DNA from: Trichostrongylus colubriformis
Lineage: Eukaryota > Nematoda > Chromadorea > Rhabditida > Trichostrongylidae
Direction of reading: 5' to 3'
Length of the DNA stretch: 64,000 nt
Assembly (NCBI GenBank): GCA_963978905.1
Contig: OZ022259.1
Coordinates: 55,694,727 to 55,758,726 of the forward strand
Under the pieces are notes generated by a model. It ran no database searches. It saw only the letters and a list, made by a program, of their open reading frames with translations, and was not told where the DNA came from. The translations under genes and the position numbers were made by a program. Positions 33,401 to 47,500 of this stretch are shown one piece after another; positions within the stretch are counted from its first letter, which is position 1, and the number at the start of each line of letters is the position of its first letter.

Positions 33401-36400
33401 CACTAACCGTGAGTGGGTATGCCAATGTATTAATCGCAGTATCTGCGTTGCAAGTGCCTTGTGTCAAACAAAATCACGTTCCCGATATGGCTGCTGTGCT
33501 AAACATGTGGACTTGGAGCGTTGACCAGGGGCCGTTTCGTACATTTACACCTGCTTTATGAATGTGATTATCAGTGTGTTTGTGCGCAGAGGAAATGTGC
33601 CTCGTTTTAAAACCTTTTCGGTAACTATGTGTCAAGCGAACGATTTGAACAATTCGGCAGTGTTCAACCATTACGACCATATTACTTAAAAAAAGCGAAA
33701 CAAGTATTAGGTTGTATCAAAAGTCTTGTAGGATTTTTCCAAAAACATCAATAACTTTTGCTTACTTCGAGACAGATCTGGGCGGCTCAGGGATATGGTA
33801 GAACCTTCTCTAAGCTTTCTGACATTCCGTGGAGAAAGCTACAGTGCCCGTAGTCGACACCCACCAAACCCGCGATGTCATCTACTATGACTGGTCTCGC
33901 AGCACCAAAGCGACGGAGGTCTGCGACTCCATCAATGCTGCATTGGGCAGAGGGTGTGTGTGCTACGAGACCGTGCGCCGCTGGTTTTTCAAGTTCAGCA
34001 ACGGCTAGATCGACATGGAAGGCGAGCCACGCACGGGACATCCATACGCATTCGACGACGAGTCGCTGCTCTCCACCATTTGCGCCGATCTTCAAACTAG
34101 CACGCCCGAGCTGGCGGAGAGGATTGGGCAAGTACCCTTCACCGACTCCACGAGCTTGGTTGTTGGAAGGTGCTGTCGCGATGCCTTGACGGATGCTCAC
34201 AAAAGTGCCCGTGTGAGCATCTGTCAATCGCTGCTGCTCCACCCGCATCGCAACGACTTTCTCACCAATCTGGTTGCGGGCGATGAAAGCTGGGTCATGT
34301 ACGACACCAACGCACGCCGCGCCTTTTGGCTGCCACGTGACGCCGAGCTGCCAACGCAGCCGAAGTCCGACCTCCATCCGAGGAAGATTCTACTCTGTGC
34401 TTATGGGACGCGGAAGGGATGCTCTTTCATGAGATTCTGGCACAAGGCGAGACAGTCAACGCTTCCGTATACACCCACCAGCTCCAGCAGCTCGCCGTCG
34501 CTATTCGAGAAAAGCGCCGAAGAAGGTTTGCGGTCACCCTTCTTTATGACAGCGCCCGACCGCACGTCGCGAAGTGTACCCAGGCCAAGCTGCAGGAGCT
34601 CTGAGATATCCTGCTCCACCCGCCATGCTCTGCAGACATTGCCCCTTCTGACTGTCATCTTTTCTGTTCCCTGAGATCCTTTCTGGCCGAGACAAAATTC
34701 ATTGATTACGACTTGTTTGTAAAGGCGATCGCTGACTTCTTCGACTCTCAGAGCCCAGAGTCTGAGAGAAGGGAATCAACGATTTGCCTATGAAATGGCA
34801 GAGTGTGGTCGATAACAATGGTGAATACACTGTTGCCTAACAGGTGTTTGTTGGAAAGATAATAGTGATCGAAAAAATCCTACAGGACTTGGTACAACCT
34901 AATATTTTGTCCAAAACTCATCCGAAGTAGTATTCGAGAGTGCTGATCACGCATACGAGATCATTTTTGAGTATTGCCCCGTTTCCCGCCACAAATTATT
35001 TGAACCACATTTCACTCAACAGTGAAGCACTCATGTGGCTCTGAACGACGTCAACGCAGGAAATTAATGCCATATTCTTGAGCTGTGTACTCCCGTCAAT
35101 ATCGGTTCTATTTTTAATTCTCATCAATCTTCGTTCAGTGGTGCCAAATAGCGTTAGCGACAGAAGTGTTTGTCTGATCTGTGATAAGGACCTTCAATTA
35201 CCCCCTTTGTAATTTCAGCGATCCAATAGTTGAAAAATAGTCAAAAACGGATTTCAAATGACAAAAATGGCACAAGGTAAAGGCCAAACTTGGAAATTCT
35301 TCGATTGAACTACAGCATGCAGTATCAAAAACTTCGAGAAAAAGCGCGCCCCCAAACCATAGATTACGTTTAGAAATGGAAACAAACGATGTGCAAAGCG
35401 CGCGTTATTCGCGAACTTCAAGCGTCAGCATCGTTCCTTCACAACCTAAAATCTAATACCGAACAAAACACGAACACTATATGCTAAAAATAATGGAATG
35501 CACTCAGTACCCCATTACTTTCGAAAATAGTGTGCGCCAATGAGAATGATTTACTCCGTGCTCACTGGATCATTGTATCCCAATCCTCGTTCCTTTGCTG
35601 GTCAGGGATGCGATCCCGAGATTCAATAGGTAGAGCTTCTATTCGACCAGCGGTTGGGGCCACATAGCATAAGGTGTCAGGGACATATTTTTGGCCGTGG
35701 AAGGATAGGATACAGCCGCACGTCACCGGTGCCCACGGGTGTATGACGTTTGGCGCGGCCCCTTGCAGCTAACAAGGGAAGGATGGTAAGTCGAAGTGGC
35801 CGTTTGAAATGGGGTTTATACCAATGATAGGGCTCGGGATGCCATTCACCAATTTGCATTCCAAATGTGCTGTGCATCTCTGGGAGCAGAGTTACAAGCG
35901 TTGAAAGAGAAGCAACTCAGCACATATGCGATAGGCAAGTGCATCTGATGTGTGCTTCGATAGCCAAGTGGTTATGTGCTAGGACTCAAGTGCGAGGGTT
36001 CACGAGTTCGGATCCTTGCTAAACGTGTCTTTTTGCATTTTTCCCAAATTCTTCCCGAACGTTACAAACAAGGAATTACATGCTCCGAGAGCTTGAGCTC
36101 ACTACGAAAGAGCATTTTTGAGGAAATGAATCCATTTTCGCTGTTTTATCATGTACATTTCCACTTCTTCGTTTATTGCCTTCACAAACATGTTTTTCAC
36201 AGTCAGTGTATGAATTAATCTAGAAGTGGACATGGTTTCTCCTGGAAAAGTGGAAAAGCTTCTTTGTTTTCATCACTTCGTTTTAGATTACCACATTTGT
36301 TGTAAAATACTATTAGGTCTATGCAGAATAAATGGCCAAAACGGACTACTTTTTAAAACGCCATAACTTCGCTCAGACACAACTTTATTTGTCGAAATAA

Positions 36401-39400
36401 AAACCATTCGAATCTACACAACCTTACCAACGATCTGGTAAAGAAAATATGCCATCATGATCAAATTCAGGATTGCGAAAACTAATGAAGTCAACGATGG
36501 CATTTTCAACATGCATCGTTTCGGCGAACTCCTTCTGACCCAGGTTTGCATCGAGAACCGGGAAAAAGTGGTAATTCGTCAGAGATAGGTCTGAGGAATG
36601 AGGGGGGTGAGGGAGAGTCTTGATCAGTTTCTACCGGGTGACTTGCGAACTGTGGGGTTTTGCGTTGTTTTGCGCACCCAGTAAAAAAATGATGCAGTTA
36701 GGCATCGAGCCTCTCCCTCACCCCCCTTATTCTCCAGACCTATCCCTGACGGATTACCACTTTTTCCGGGTTCCCGATGCAAACCTGCGGCAGAAAAATT
36801 ATGCACGGTAAAAATGCCATTCTTGACTTTATTGATTCTCGCAATCCAGAATTTTATCGTGATGGTATATTTTCCTTACCAGATAGTTGGCAAAATTCTG
36901 TAGATTCGAATGGTTTTTATTCCGACAAATAAAGTTGTGTCTGAGCGAAGTTATGGCCAATTACGTTTCGGCCATTTATTCTGCATAGACCTAATATAAA
37001 GGCAATAAACGCAGAAGTGGAAATGTACATGATAAAACAGCGAAAATGGATTCATTTCCCGAATGGATTTTTTCCAGAAATGCCCTTTCGTAGAGAGATC
37101 AAGCTCTCGGAGCATGTAATTCCTTGTTTGTAACGTTCGGGAAGAAATTTGGGAAAAATGCAAAAAGCGTTCAGCAAGGATCCGAACTCGTGAACCCTCG
37201 AACTTGAGTCCTAGCACTTAACCACTTGGCTATCGAAGCACATATATGTTGCACTTGCCTATCGCACATGTGCTGAGTTGCTTCTCTTTCAACGCTTGTA
37301 ACTCTGCTCTCAGAAACGCACAGCAGATATGGAATACAGATTGGTGAAAGGCATCCCGAGCCCTATCATTGGTATAAACCCCATTTCAAACGGCCACTTT
37401 GACTTACCATCCTTCCCTTGTAAGTTACCAATGGGGTCCTTGGGCCGTTGCTGCCACTCTAACGGCGACCATTCGACGCATCTTCTGCGACGGATAACTT
37501 GTCACATTACCGAACCCTCAGATAGATAATTACCATACAAAAGACATCGTTAAACAAAAACTGCAAATTGCTGACTTTAACAAACCTTATTTTATTACGC
37601 TGGCGTACTAAACATGGAATCTGGCAATTTTTTTCCCGCTTCCGGATTTTTTTTTCATCTCCACTACATTTTTAGGAGTTAAGATACGAGCTTCCTCTCA
37701 ATAATTTGCGGTGCTTGTTTAATAAGTAGTGTAGTAAATCTTAGGGTTCGGTGCTGTGGGCGAGTTGCCCGACGCAAAAGATGCGTCGAATGGTCAGTGT
37801 TGGGGTGGCAACTAAGGCCGATCTGCCCCATTGGCAAATAAGCTGCAAGGGGCGCGCCAAACGACTGTCTCCCGATGGCCACGCTCTCTCCGCGAGGCTG
37901 ATCTACTGTTGATTGGGGGTTGGGCAGCGTTCATAGTGGTACAATCTGCGGTTTTTGCAGCATCGTGGAAAACTGCGGAAAAATATTGGACTCGTACTGA
38001 TCGCAAGAATTGTGGAAATAGCGTTTTAGCGGAAATACACTCACATACACATATCCACATATACACATACACATATACACGAGAGCGAATTATATATTGT
38101 AAGATATGCTCGCAAAATCGTTCCTTCTAAAACCATACATGCAGTGAACGTGCTCAAAATATAATTACAAGAGTATGTGGAATTATGATTTGCAGGTGCG
38201 CGATCCGCGCCGGCTACGGTAACGAAACAGCCAGCAGATCACAAGTCGCGTAATCGGTCAACGGTTGTGAAGTCGGCTCATCGGTCGTCGGTGATAAGCC
38301 ATCGTCATCCATCGCCATCTAAGCCCGTCATTCAGCGGTTATCCGACATGGGCGTCAATCCCTTCCAAAGTATAAAACGAGGACGTCCACCGAGTGAGTT
38401 CTCCGATCTTATTGGTGTGATTATCCAAGTTTGAAATTTTTCGAGATATTTCGGACCCCTTCATAATTCACGTTGTGATCGGTCAGTACTTAAGGAAGGT
38501 GGTTTCGGTACTACCCTGATGAGGGGAGGGTGAGGATATTGTGGAATGTGTTTGGAAAATACACGACTAAGATGACAAACCCATGCTATGCTACATTTGA
38601 AACGTTTTTCGGCACTGTTCAAGTGTCACTACACCAGATCAACTGCCACTACACCAGATGCTAATATCGTACGGGCACCACACTGCACACGCAATTTTTG
38701 CTTAAGCCTTGAGAAGAAAGGCAACCTCTCTTCTTCACTGAGGTTTGGGCGAAAATATACGCTTGAGTGGGCAAATTGTATTGGTTTGTAAGGAAGGGTC
38801 TGGCCGGTTTTTCGCGTTCACAAGATAAATTCAAATCTTAGAGCGCGTCAACATGAATCAGCTTACATGTTGTGCTCCTTAGATAGTCTTTGGATATAGG
38901 TATAGACAAAAAGTTGCTCTTTCTGAATATATGTTTTTTCTGGAATGCCACCAGGTTTTCTAATTATTAGGAAAATTATATGACTTCGCTTCACGAGTTC
39001 TTGTTTAGCCGAGTCCCAGCGAAGGTGACTACAGATGTGAGTGCTGCAAGGGGAGGGTTTGAAGCATTGCATTGAACACTTTGTCCTTGGTTTCAAAAGT
39101 GCAGAAATGTGAACGACTTGCTCGAATTTTCAATTGATCAATTCGCTTTACTGAAACAGCAGAAAGCGATTAGCGCCCATACTTACAGAGGATGTCCAAA
39201 GGTATTGGCCCTCAACACGCAAACTTGGTTGACCACCTCAACTTGATTTGGAAAAACTCACAAAATGGGTGCCGCGGGATACCTCAGAGCAGCCATGCGC
39301 GAGCGCATTTTCCACAAATCCTCTTCGAATAATCGAGGCAGTTGCAGGCTGAAGCTCTTACACTTAACTACATCATATTCACTATATCTAGCGCTAACTA

Positions 39401-42400
39401 AGCCCCACATTCCCAAACATCTGGACAGCTTCTTCAGCAGCAGTGTGTTCAGAACTAATGGTGATTTGAAGTCGACTTTTTTGATTTCGCTCTGTATAAA
39501 TCATCAGCCTTTCATCAAAATGAGATATGCAAATATCCCTGATGAACAGCAACAAAAGAAATGGTTGAAATCATTCTAAATTAGAATTTAAGAAATTGCC
39601 AAAGGTGTAGTGAATCGAATGTGCTTATTCTGTGAGAAAAGATGCAGTCTGAGCCGAGTTATGATCTCCCGAAATTGAAATCTGGAAAACCGGTCAAAAT
39701 TTTCTCACAACCTAATAGGATAGTAACAGGTAAAAGACGATAGCGGGAAGATGGCGCTCCCCAGCTACGTTGGCACCATTACAGCACAAATGAACAAGAC
39801 TGACGTTATGTTGAGCTAAACGGCATCCGCACCAAAAATTGGTTCTATATTCGTACTCGGCACACCAACCAACCCTGCTGCGTTAAGTTTCAGCGATTTT
39901 GGTGAAAAAGTGTTGTCGCACCAACTTTGTGCAATTTTACCAATTTGGCGCCAACGTCAAAAACGGATGTCATATCCGTGTCCAACTTTCAGATAACCAC
40001 TATAGGCGAAGTATCAGCGAAATTATTTCTTCGACCTAATCGTGGTGTCTGGGGTAGTGATGATTGAATGTGCCCTTTTTCCTACCCACTGTTCCTTTTT
40101 CTTCCATGTATAGAGAAGGAGTTTTGTGGAGCGAGATTTCTGCCTATGATAGGATAAGGGAGCTTCAAAGTATGCTTTCAAAAGTAAAGTCTGAAACGCT
40201 TGTTATGTAGACATACACTATCAAACGTTCACAATGAAAATAATAAAAACTCGCCAATGAAACTCTCCTTCCTCTTCCCGCTCATTAGGGTAGCGTCGCG
40301 AACTGCTTGCACCCTGCCCTCCGGTACACATTGCGGCCATAGCTTTTTTGCATTTTTGATTTCGGTGTAACTACTTATAAGTTACCAGTTGGGCTATCGC
40401 ACAGCACTGCGCGAATAACACAACAAAATTATGTAATGGGGAAACAGTCGATGTTGACTTTTTGCTGAGCATCTACTTTCTACGTATAGGTGACAGATAT
40501 TGACCGGTATCGAAGATATCACCGCTGAGGAAGGTCGCCATTCTTAAGAGGTCAGATCATTTAGCGGTCGATACCTTTCGCTACAATGAAATCGACGATC
40601 AGTGTTCAGAAATGACATGGGTAAATCCACTAATCAGTTAACCCTTCGACTAGTGGTCACTATTGGGAGTTTAGATAGTTCAGGGACCAACAGTTTTAGA
40701 TTCAACTTCATCATTGAAAAGCAATTCGTCCATTTGTTGAGCATCTTTTTCTTACATATTGGTAGTAGATCGATACGCTAGTTATCGATGCTCATCGTTT
40801 TTGTAAACATGCACCACTAATTGGAATTTTACATGGTCTAGAGGTCGATACCCAGTACTGTTGCTGGCACTGCATGAAACAATGAATCGCTAGCTTTGCT
40901 ATCACAAATCTAGATCGCGTCTTGATCATCCATGTAGATCGCAGTATCAAAATACATGCACCATTTTTTTGGAGCGCCAGGCAATTTAGCGGTCTATACG
41001 TCGGCAGCAGATATCATAGCATAAACAAAATGTGTTCACCCTATGGTTTTGAGCATCGACGCATTTTCTGTAGCAGGCGTATAGTAGTAGTGAGCGGTGT
41101 ACCGGATTTTATCCTCCCCCCATTTTGTATTGGCTCTTATCAGCCCCTGTAAGCCATTATCAGTTTCGAAAAGTCACCATTAACATACCCTGTAATACCT
41201 GTGAGTGTGAACATTCCACCGTTAGCCAGAAGAGCGAAACGGATTTGTCGACATTAGCGTCTTGACGCTTCTTATCGAATCATTAGGCGTTATCAGCTTG
41301 GATCACCAACCATTGATGTGCCCATCCTACCCTTCAGAACAACTGTGAGTGTCGGCGCTCCAGCATCAACCCGAATGGGGAGACGACATTGGCGACATTA
41401 CCTTTCGAGGCTCCTTATCAGCTTTATCTGCTGCTATCACTTTCGGTCCACCACAGCTGGCTTCCCTTACCACCCCGTATATCATTTGTGGAATTCAGGA
41501 GTCTACCTTTGCTGCAACGCCAAATACGAATTTCCGATCAAACAGACACACACACAAACGCACACACACCAACAGACACACTTAGCCGATTATACAAGGT
41601 AGGATCGAACGTGCCGCAAAATTGTGCGTTCACAGCAAATATTCTTTCCTCTCTGAGCTTAGGGTGCTGGAGTGTGGACGTAGATATATCCTCTAACACG
41701 CCACCGTCCCCACTCATCCCCTGTACACCGTCTGATTTACTCTCTGTATCTACATAATTGTGTGAGTTTTGCAAAATGGTCAGTTTTGTTTTCGAATAAC
41801 CCTGCTGGGAGAATGTATGTCGATGCTTCCCGATTGGAAGAGGTGTTTTGTTGAATGTGCTTGGCTGACGCGGCAAATTTTTTACGCCATTTGAAACGAC
41901 GTTGAAACCTTTGTTGAAATGACACCATCAAAAGGGGGCAGTCTTGGTTTGATGTACATTGCTTTGGGAATTTCGCCGCCGATCAACTTTTGCCCACGTC
42001 AGGTTAGCCTGTTTAGAAAATTCTGACTTTGGCACTGAAAACCTGGTAAGCCGATAATGAAGACCTGGTAAGACCCGCCCATTGGAAACACGCTCCACCG
42101 CGGTTAGGCTTCTTTCATTATTTCCAGAAATTCGCCGTTGATCAATTTTGCCCATGTCAGGCCTGTCACCAAGCACTTCGGCGCATGCCCCATCCACTGT
42201 GGGCGGGGCATGCGCTGAAAGACGTGGCATGTGCACCCTTTTGGCTCATAAGCCATCCACCTCGCCTTGGACGGTCTTTCTAGACAATGTCGGAAGCGCA
42301 TCAGAATTCTTATTTTAGGCCCAGTTCATTCTATTTGAACGCTTTACCCACCGCACCTAGGCTTCGCAGAATAGTGCTACCGACCTTATCCCAACTTCTT

Positions 42401-44282
42401 CCCACATCTGGGCCACAAACTAAATTATTGGAATGAGGAATAAGTTCCCGCGGATTTCTTGTTCTCTGCTTCTCACATTGTTCCCTCCATCTTTCGGCAC
42501 AGCTTATACATGTTTTCGATAGAGCTTTTTCTGCTCCACAAAGCGCTACTATCTGTTTTTCGATTCCTTCGATTGCCTAATATTTACGAGGTCTGGAAAT
42601 GAAATAAGCTGAAGGCAAAAATTGGCGCTCCCGACACTTCATCTTCATCGTCTGCCATCGAGATCAAAAAAAGTATGCGCATACGTTTCGATAGAGCTTT
42701 TCCAGCTCTACAGAATGGTACTGCCTTTCATTCATATCGCTCAATATTTTGCTGTTTTTAAGACTCACAAATGCAATACTCAGCAAACGTGTGCACTTTG
42801 GTTATTTTCTTTTCCTCGCCTACCGTCGAGATTGAAGAGAATATTTATATATGCATTCGATAGAGCTCCTTTCGCTTCATGTTCCTGAGGCTTAGAAATG
42901 GGGTACTCAGTAAAAGCCCACCCGCACTTTTTTCGCAGAAAAATCGAGATTTCACCAAACACTTATCGTACAGGGAACCCCTCAGTTATAACAGTAGATG
43001 ACTCAGGGATGTCTATTTCCCTCATTTAATTTCATCTGACGTGGAAAAGATCAGCTTCTTTAGACATCGATGCGCCAAAAGTGCAGATGTTTCCCTTTCC
43101 AAACCTTAAAAATGACAAACAGTCAAACGATCAAAAGCAAATGAAACCGTCTTGTTGAGCCAAAAACTCTATCAAAGACATATGCACATACAGTCCATTT
43201 CCCGACGGCTGGCAGGGTGAGGCCTACGGACTCGGATGAACGTGTATCGATCTCTCTAACCCCGCCACACACTCTCACCCAAGTCCGTAGGCTACGCCCT
43301 GCCAGCCTTCGGGAACTGGACTGTACATTTTTTGATCTCGATAGCAGACGAGGAAGATGACGTGTCGAGACTGCGAAGTTTTGCCCTCTGTTTACTTCAT
43401 TTCCGAACTTCATAGATATTAGGCGATCGAAGCAATCGAAAAACAAAAATCAGCGCTGTATAGAGCAGAAAAAGCTCTATCGATAACATATATGTATAAG
43501 CTTTGCCGAACGATGAAGGGAAGAATATGAAAAACAGAGAACAAAAAAACCGCGGGAACTTATCCCTCACCTAATAGATTATTCTAAGTTGATTAACAAA
43601 TTTCCTCTCACGCCCGCTCACAGTGGGTCGAAATAATCCGAACCTCTGCCCACTGTGAGCGGGGCATAACATTGTTCATGTGCGCTCCCGATTTTTTCGC
43701 TCATGTTGTACCAATCCCTTGTTGAACGAAGCTGTGATTCCTATATCTAAGCCAGCCTACTTAAATTACGCTCCGCCTACCGCACTCACAGCTCCATAGA
43801 ATCGTGCGACCGACCTTATCCGGACTTCTCCCCATGTCTGGCCCATTTAGGAACTGATCTAAATTGTTTTCAACTGATTTTTGGATTTTCAGCACTGTTT
43901 CCTATCGATTTTCAGGTTTTCAGTACGCGCCCCGCCATTTGTTGGCGGGCCGTAACATTGTCTACAGTTCATTTCGGAAAAAAACTGACGGGGCTTGTCC
44001 TACAGACTTGAATGAACGTGTATCAAACTCTCTCAGCTCTCTCACCCCGCCATACACTCTCACTCTCGCCTCGTACTCTCACTCCAGCCACTCACCCAAG
44101 TCTGTAGGACACGCCCCGACAGTTTTTCCGAAATGGACTGTATGTGCGCCCCTTATTTACTCGCTCATGCTCTACTTAGCCCATACTGACCAGACCTTTA
44201 TAAGTTGCGCTTCGGATAGTTCTGAATTTCGAGACACCCAAACAGCCAGCAGACAGACACACAGACAGACAGACAGACAGAC

Positions 44283-44321
<39 letters not shown>

Positions 44322-44474
44322 GTCAAGCAGCGAAACGGCCAGACAGCCAGACAGCGAGACGGCCAGACAGGCAGGCAGACAGACGGACAGACAGCCATGC
44401 AGACAAACGGACATACATACATACAGACAGACCGACAGCCATACAGACAAACAGGCATACAGACAGACAGAAAG

Positions 44475-44507
<33 letters not shown>

Positions 44508-47500
44508 AAGACAGACGGACAGACAGACAGTCAAGCAGCGAAACAGACAGACAGACAGACAAAGCTGATAATATACTATAGTTGTGATCTGCTATATTTA
44601 GTAGTGATGTTCAGAACGTCCGTCATCGTCAAAGAGCGGCACAGCTACACCGCCATCGAAGAGGAGCACATCTGGAGGAAGTCCGATGCGAAAATGCGAT
44701 GGAGCATTGATCTTGGCATCACATATAGGCTCATCGGTAAGGTAACATCCTACTACTGTATACTCCAAGACAAGCTTATAGAGCGCAAAACTTCCTTGCA
44801 AGGTACATGCGTGTCTGAATGCGTCCATATTAACTATCCGTTGAGCTCGAGCTTTTTCAAGATTTTTTGAAGAAGTTTACAGTCACGGTGTTTCTCGTGT
44901 TGACGTGGATGAATTTCAGAATTCAGTTACCCCAGAGGCTGCTGAAAGGATACGTTTAGCTGTGCAACAGTCGCGCAATGTAGAAAACTCGGTTGAAGAT
45001 AAAGTGAAAGGTGTGTGTACCGATTCTATTTATTTTATAGAACATAAAGGTTTAAACACCATGTCAATGTGATGCTGCTAATGTTTTCACGACAGCTTCG
45101 GTTATGACAAGTCTTGACCATCCAAACTCTTCAATGGCTGGTACGATCATTTAAGTATGAACTCTTACTTGATGAAACTTAGGTTTGCTAGGTCTTGCCA
45201 ATGGAAAACAGTACAAACCTTTCCTGTAATAAGGTGAGAACCGCACTTTTTCATTGTGAAGTGGTTATTACCTGAGTAGGTTTAGATCCACAATTTCTGT
45301 CACGACTTTTCTTCCTGAGGTGCTTACCCTGATTCTACTGCATAAAATCCGCTAAGTACTATGTCTCTGTGTAAGTGCGTTCCTCGGTTTGTTACGATAT
45401 GCATATCTCGCGTCGCAGTAATGCCGAATTTTTCAAGGATGTAAGGGGTGGTGGTGAAAAGCAGTGATGAGTGACCGGATCTGGTAACATTTAACAGATA
45501 CCGATAAGGAGTGTCGGGAGCGAGTGCTGCTAAATCCGCTGCCGTTTTTGGGTTGAAGTGGAGCGTTGTCACTTATGTATGTCATGTAAGTACCAGGGAC
45601 ATTAGTGGAGGTTATTGGAAGTGATAGCACCCAATAAGGACTGAATGGTGTTGTCGGAAGGCAAGTCTCACTAAATTCATCGCTCTTTTCGAGCTGACTC
45701 TGGAGGATTGGCATGTTTAGGTGTTATATGGCTGGACGGAGACATCAGCAGTGAGTGACCTCATTGGACCTGATAAGAACTGATAACAAATATATATAAC
45801 GGGATCCGATTGATCGCTCACTGCTGCAATGCGACCACTGCAGCCCACCCTGATCTGATACCAGTTGTAACAAGAAGTATCGGTCGCTAAACCATTTAGA
45901 CTTCCGTAGGTGGTGGCTGTCTAATGGAGATATGACACGTAGTGATAGGGCAGCATTGACAGTGGTAACTTTTGCGCTTGTAGAAATGTGGAAATGGTAA
46001 ATTATGAGGAATCGTATCGACTACGATCTGTGAAGTTTACGTATTTGTGTTCTTGTGGAAACGTGAAATTGCGGAAAAGAACGCTAATCGTTCTTCAGGC
46101 TAAGCTCAGTCGAAAGACTTAGTGAAGTAAATGAAGATTCCACGATTCCGCATTTCGACAAAAACGCAGATTTCGCATTTCCACAGTTTTCTCCATCAAT
46201 ACTCATCTAACCCTTTAGTCCACAATTCTCCATTTATACCCCTATGAGCGCTGTCTAAATTGTTAACTGGCATACTTCACTTAAAGGCACACCACGCGAT
46301 AATCCAATCAGTGGCTTACTTTCGTGGAGCGAGTGTGCCCTTGGATGACTGCTCAAACTGCATCCTTGTTGCGGCTGCACGGTGCACCCTCATGATGTTG
46401 TGCCTGCTTAGGCAAAACCGAGCCACGCCCACCCGGCTGGATCACACCCGGCCTCAGACCAACAAGTTTCCAACGTGGGGCTCACGTGGAAAATGAAATT
46501 TGCTCCAAGAGGTAATAATTAAATGAAACGGCCATTGGTATCGAAGGCAGCTTCCACATCGGAAAATCTTCCATCTAACGCCACGTATGATCCAGATGGG
46601 TGGGCGTGGCTCGGTTTTGTTCAAGGAGGCACAACACCTTGAGGGTGCATCGTGCAGCCGCAACAAAGATGCAGTTTGATCAAGTATCCAAGGACCTAGT
46701 GGCCCCACGAAAGTAAGGCACTAATTGGATTATCGCGTGGTATGCCTTTAAGCTCAAGGGTTGAATGCACAGAAGGCGAACATAATTCGAACTCGATGTC
46801 AGCAGCGGCAGACCGCTGAATCGTTCTAGATGTCAAATAGTGGTATTCTTTACCTATATATAAAAACCAGACGTTTGGAGTGTTTGTGTGTGTCTCTGTC
46901 TATTTGTCACATAATCCACTGTTAACCCAACGGCAACGTGGAGAGGTCGGGCAAGTTAGGAGCGGATAGGGGTTGATCAAAGTGCACGAAGCTCATAAGG
47001 ACTAAGCCTAGCCCCGCCTACCGTGGGCGGGGCCCGCGCTGAAATAGCCGAAGCTCAAATTTAAGTTCACGTCTAGGTTGCAAAAATCGGGCAACTTAGT
47101 AATGCACCTATAGAGGTCGGAAGGGTTGGAATTGCGTAGAGATTGACCAAAGTACACGGAGCTCATAAGAACTAAGCGTAGCCCCGCCCACCGTGGGCGA
47201 GGCTCCGAAAGCCGGTGCTCAGCTTAGGTTCACGCTTCGGTTGCAAAAGTCGAGCAAGTTAGAATGCACCTATGTGGTCGGGCAGGTTAGAATTGAGTAG
47301 GGTCTGACCAAAGTGTATGTAGCACATAAGAACTAAATCTAGCTACTATACCGCAGGTGGGCTTGCTCCGAAATGTCCGCTGCACAGATCCAGAATGCTT
47401 TCTCTCTATCCAACTCATCAAATCCATGTAACCTTGCTTCCTTTTTTTTAACCATTTCACTTTCACCTTTTATCTTGGGTCGCGCTCTGCATTGTCTTTC

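Larger units (their letters stand above)
35740..37870. mobile_element. Nested foldback complex with tRNA-like arms
   Basis: The outer arms 35745-36230 and 37005-37425 are inverted copies, with the arm edge continued at 37843-37870 (GGCGCGGCCCCTTGCAGCT against AGCTGCAAGGGGCGCGCC). The loop holds a mariner-derived palindrome (36313-36994) with TA duplication. The right arm is split by another foldback at about 37425-37848, whose own halves pair around CCATTCGACGCATCTT / AAGATGCGTCGAATGG. Each outer arm includes a tRNA-like segment. No intact gene is present. Confidence 0.75.

Noticed and set aside
33787..34377. 196-codon minus-strand ORF
   Set aside because: It is the antisense shadow of the GC-rich mariner transposase pseudogene, which has clear family motifs on the plus strand.
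35954..36017. Functional tRNA-Leu gene
   Set aside because: A and B boxes and an anticodon-arm-like word are present, but the acceptor stem does not pair and it lies inside a repeat with an inverted twin.
44237..44565. CRISPR-like array
   Set aside because: The short regular repeats are a tetranucleotide microsatellite without unique spacers, and the genome is eukaryotic.
44172..44568. Long ORFs on both strands (234 and 120 codons) over 43864-44568
   Set aside because: They are translations of the (ACAG)n microsatellite (Thr-Asp-Arg-Gln and Cys-Leu-Ser-Val repeats), not proteins.
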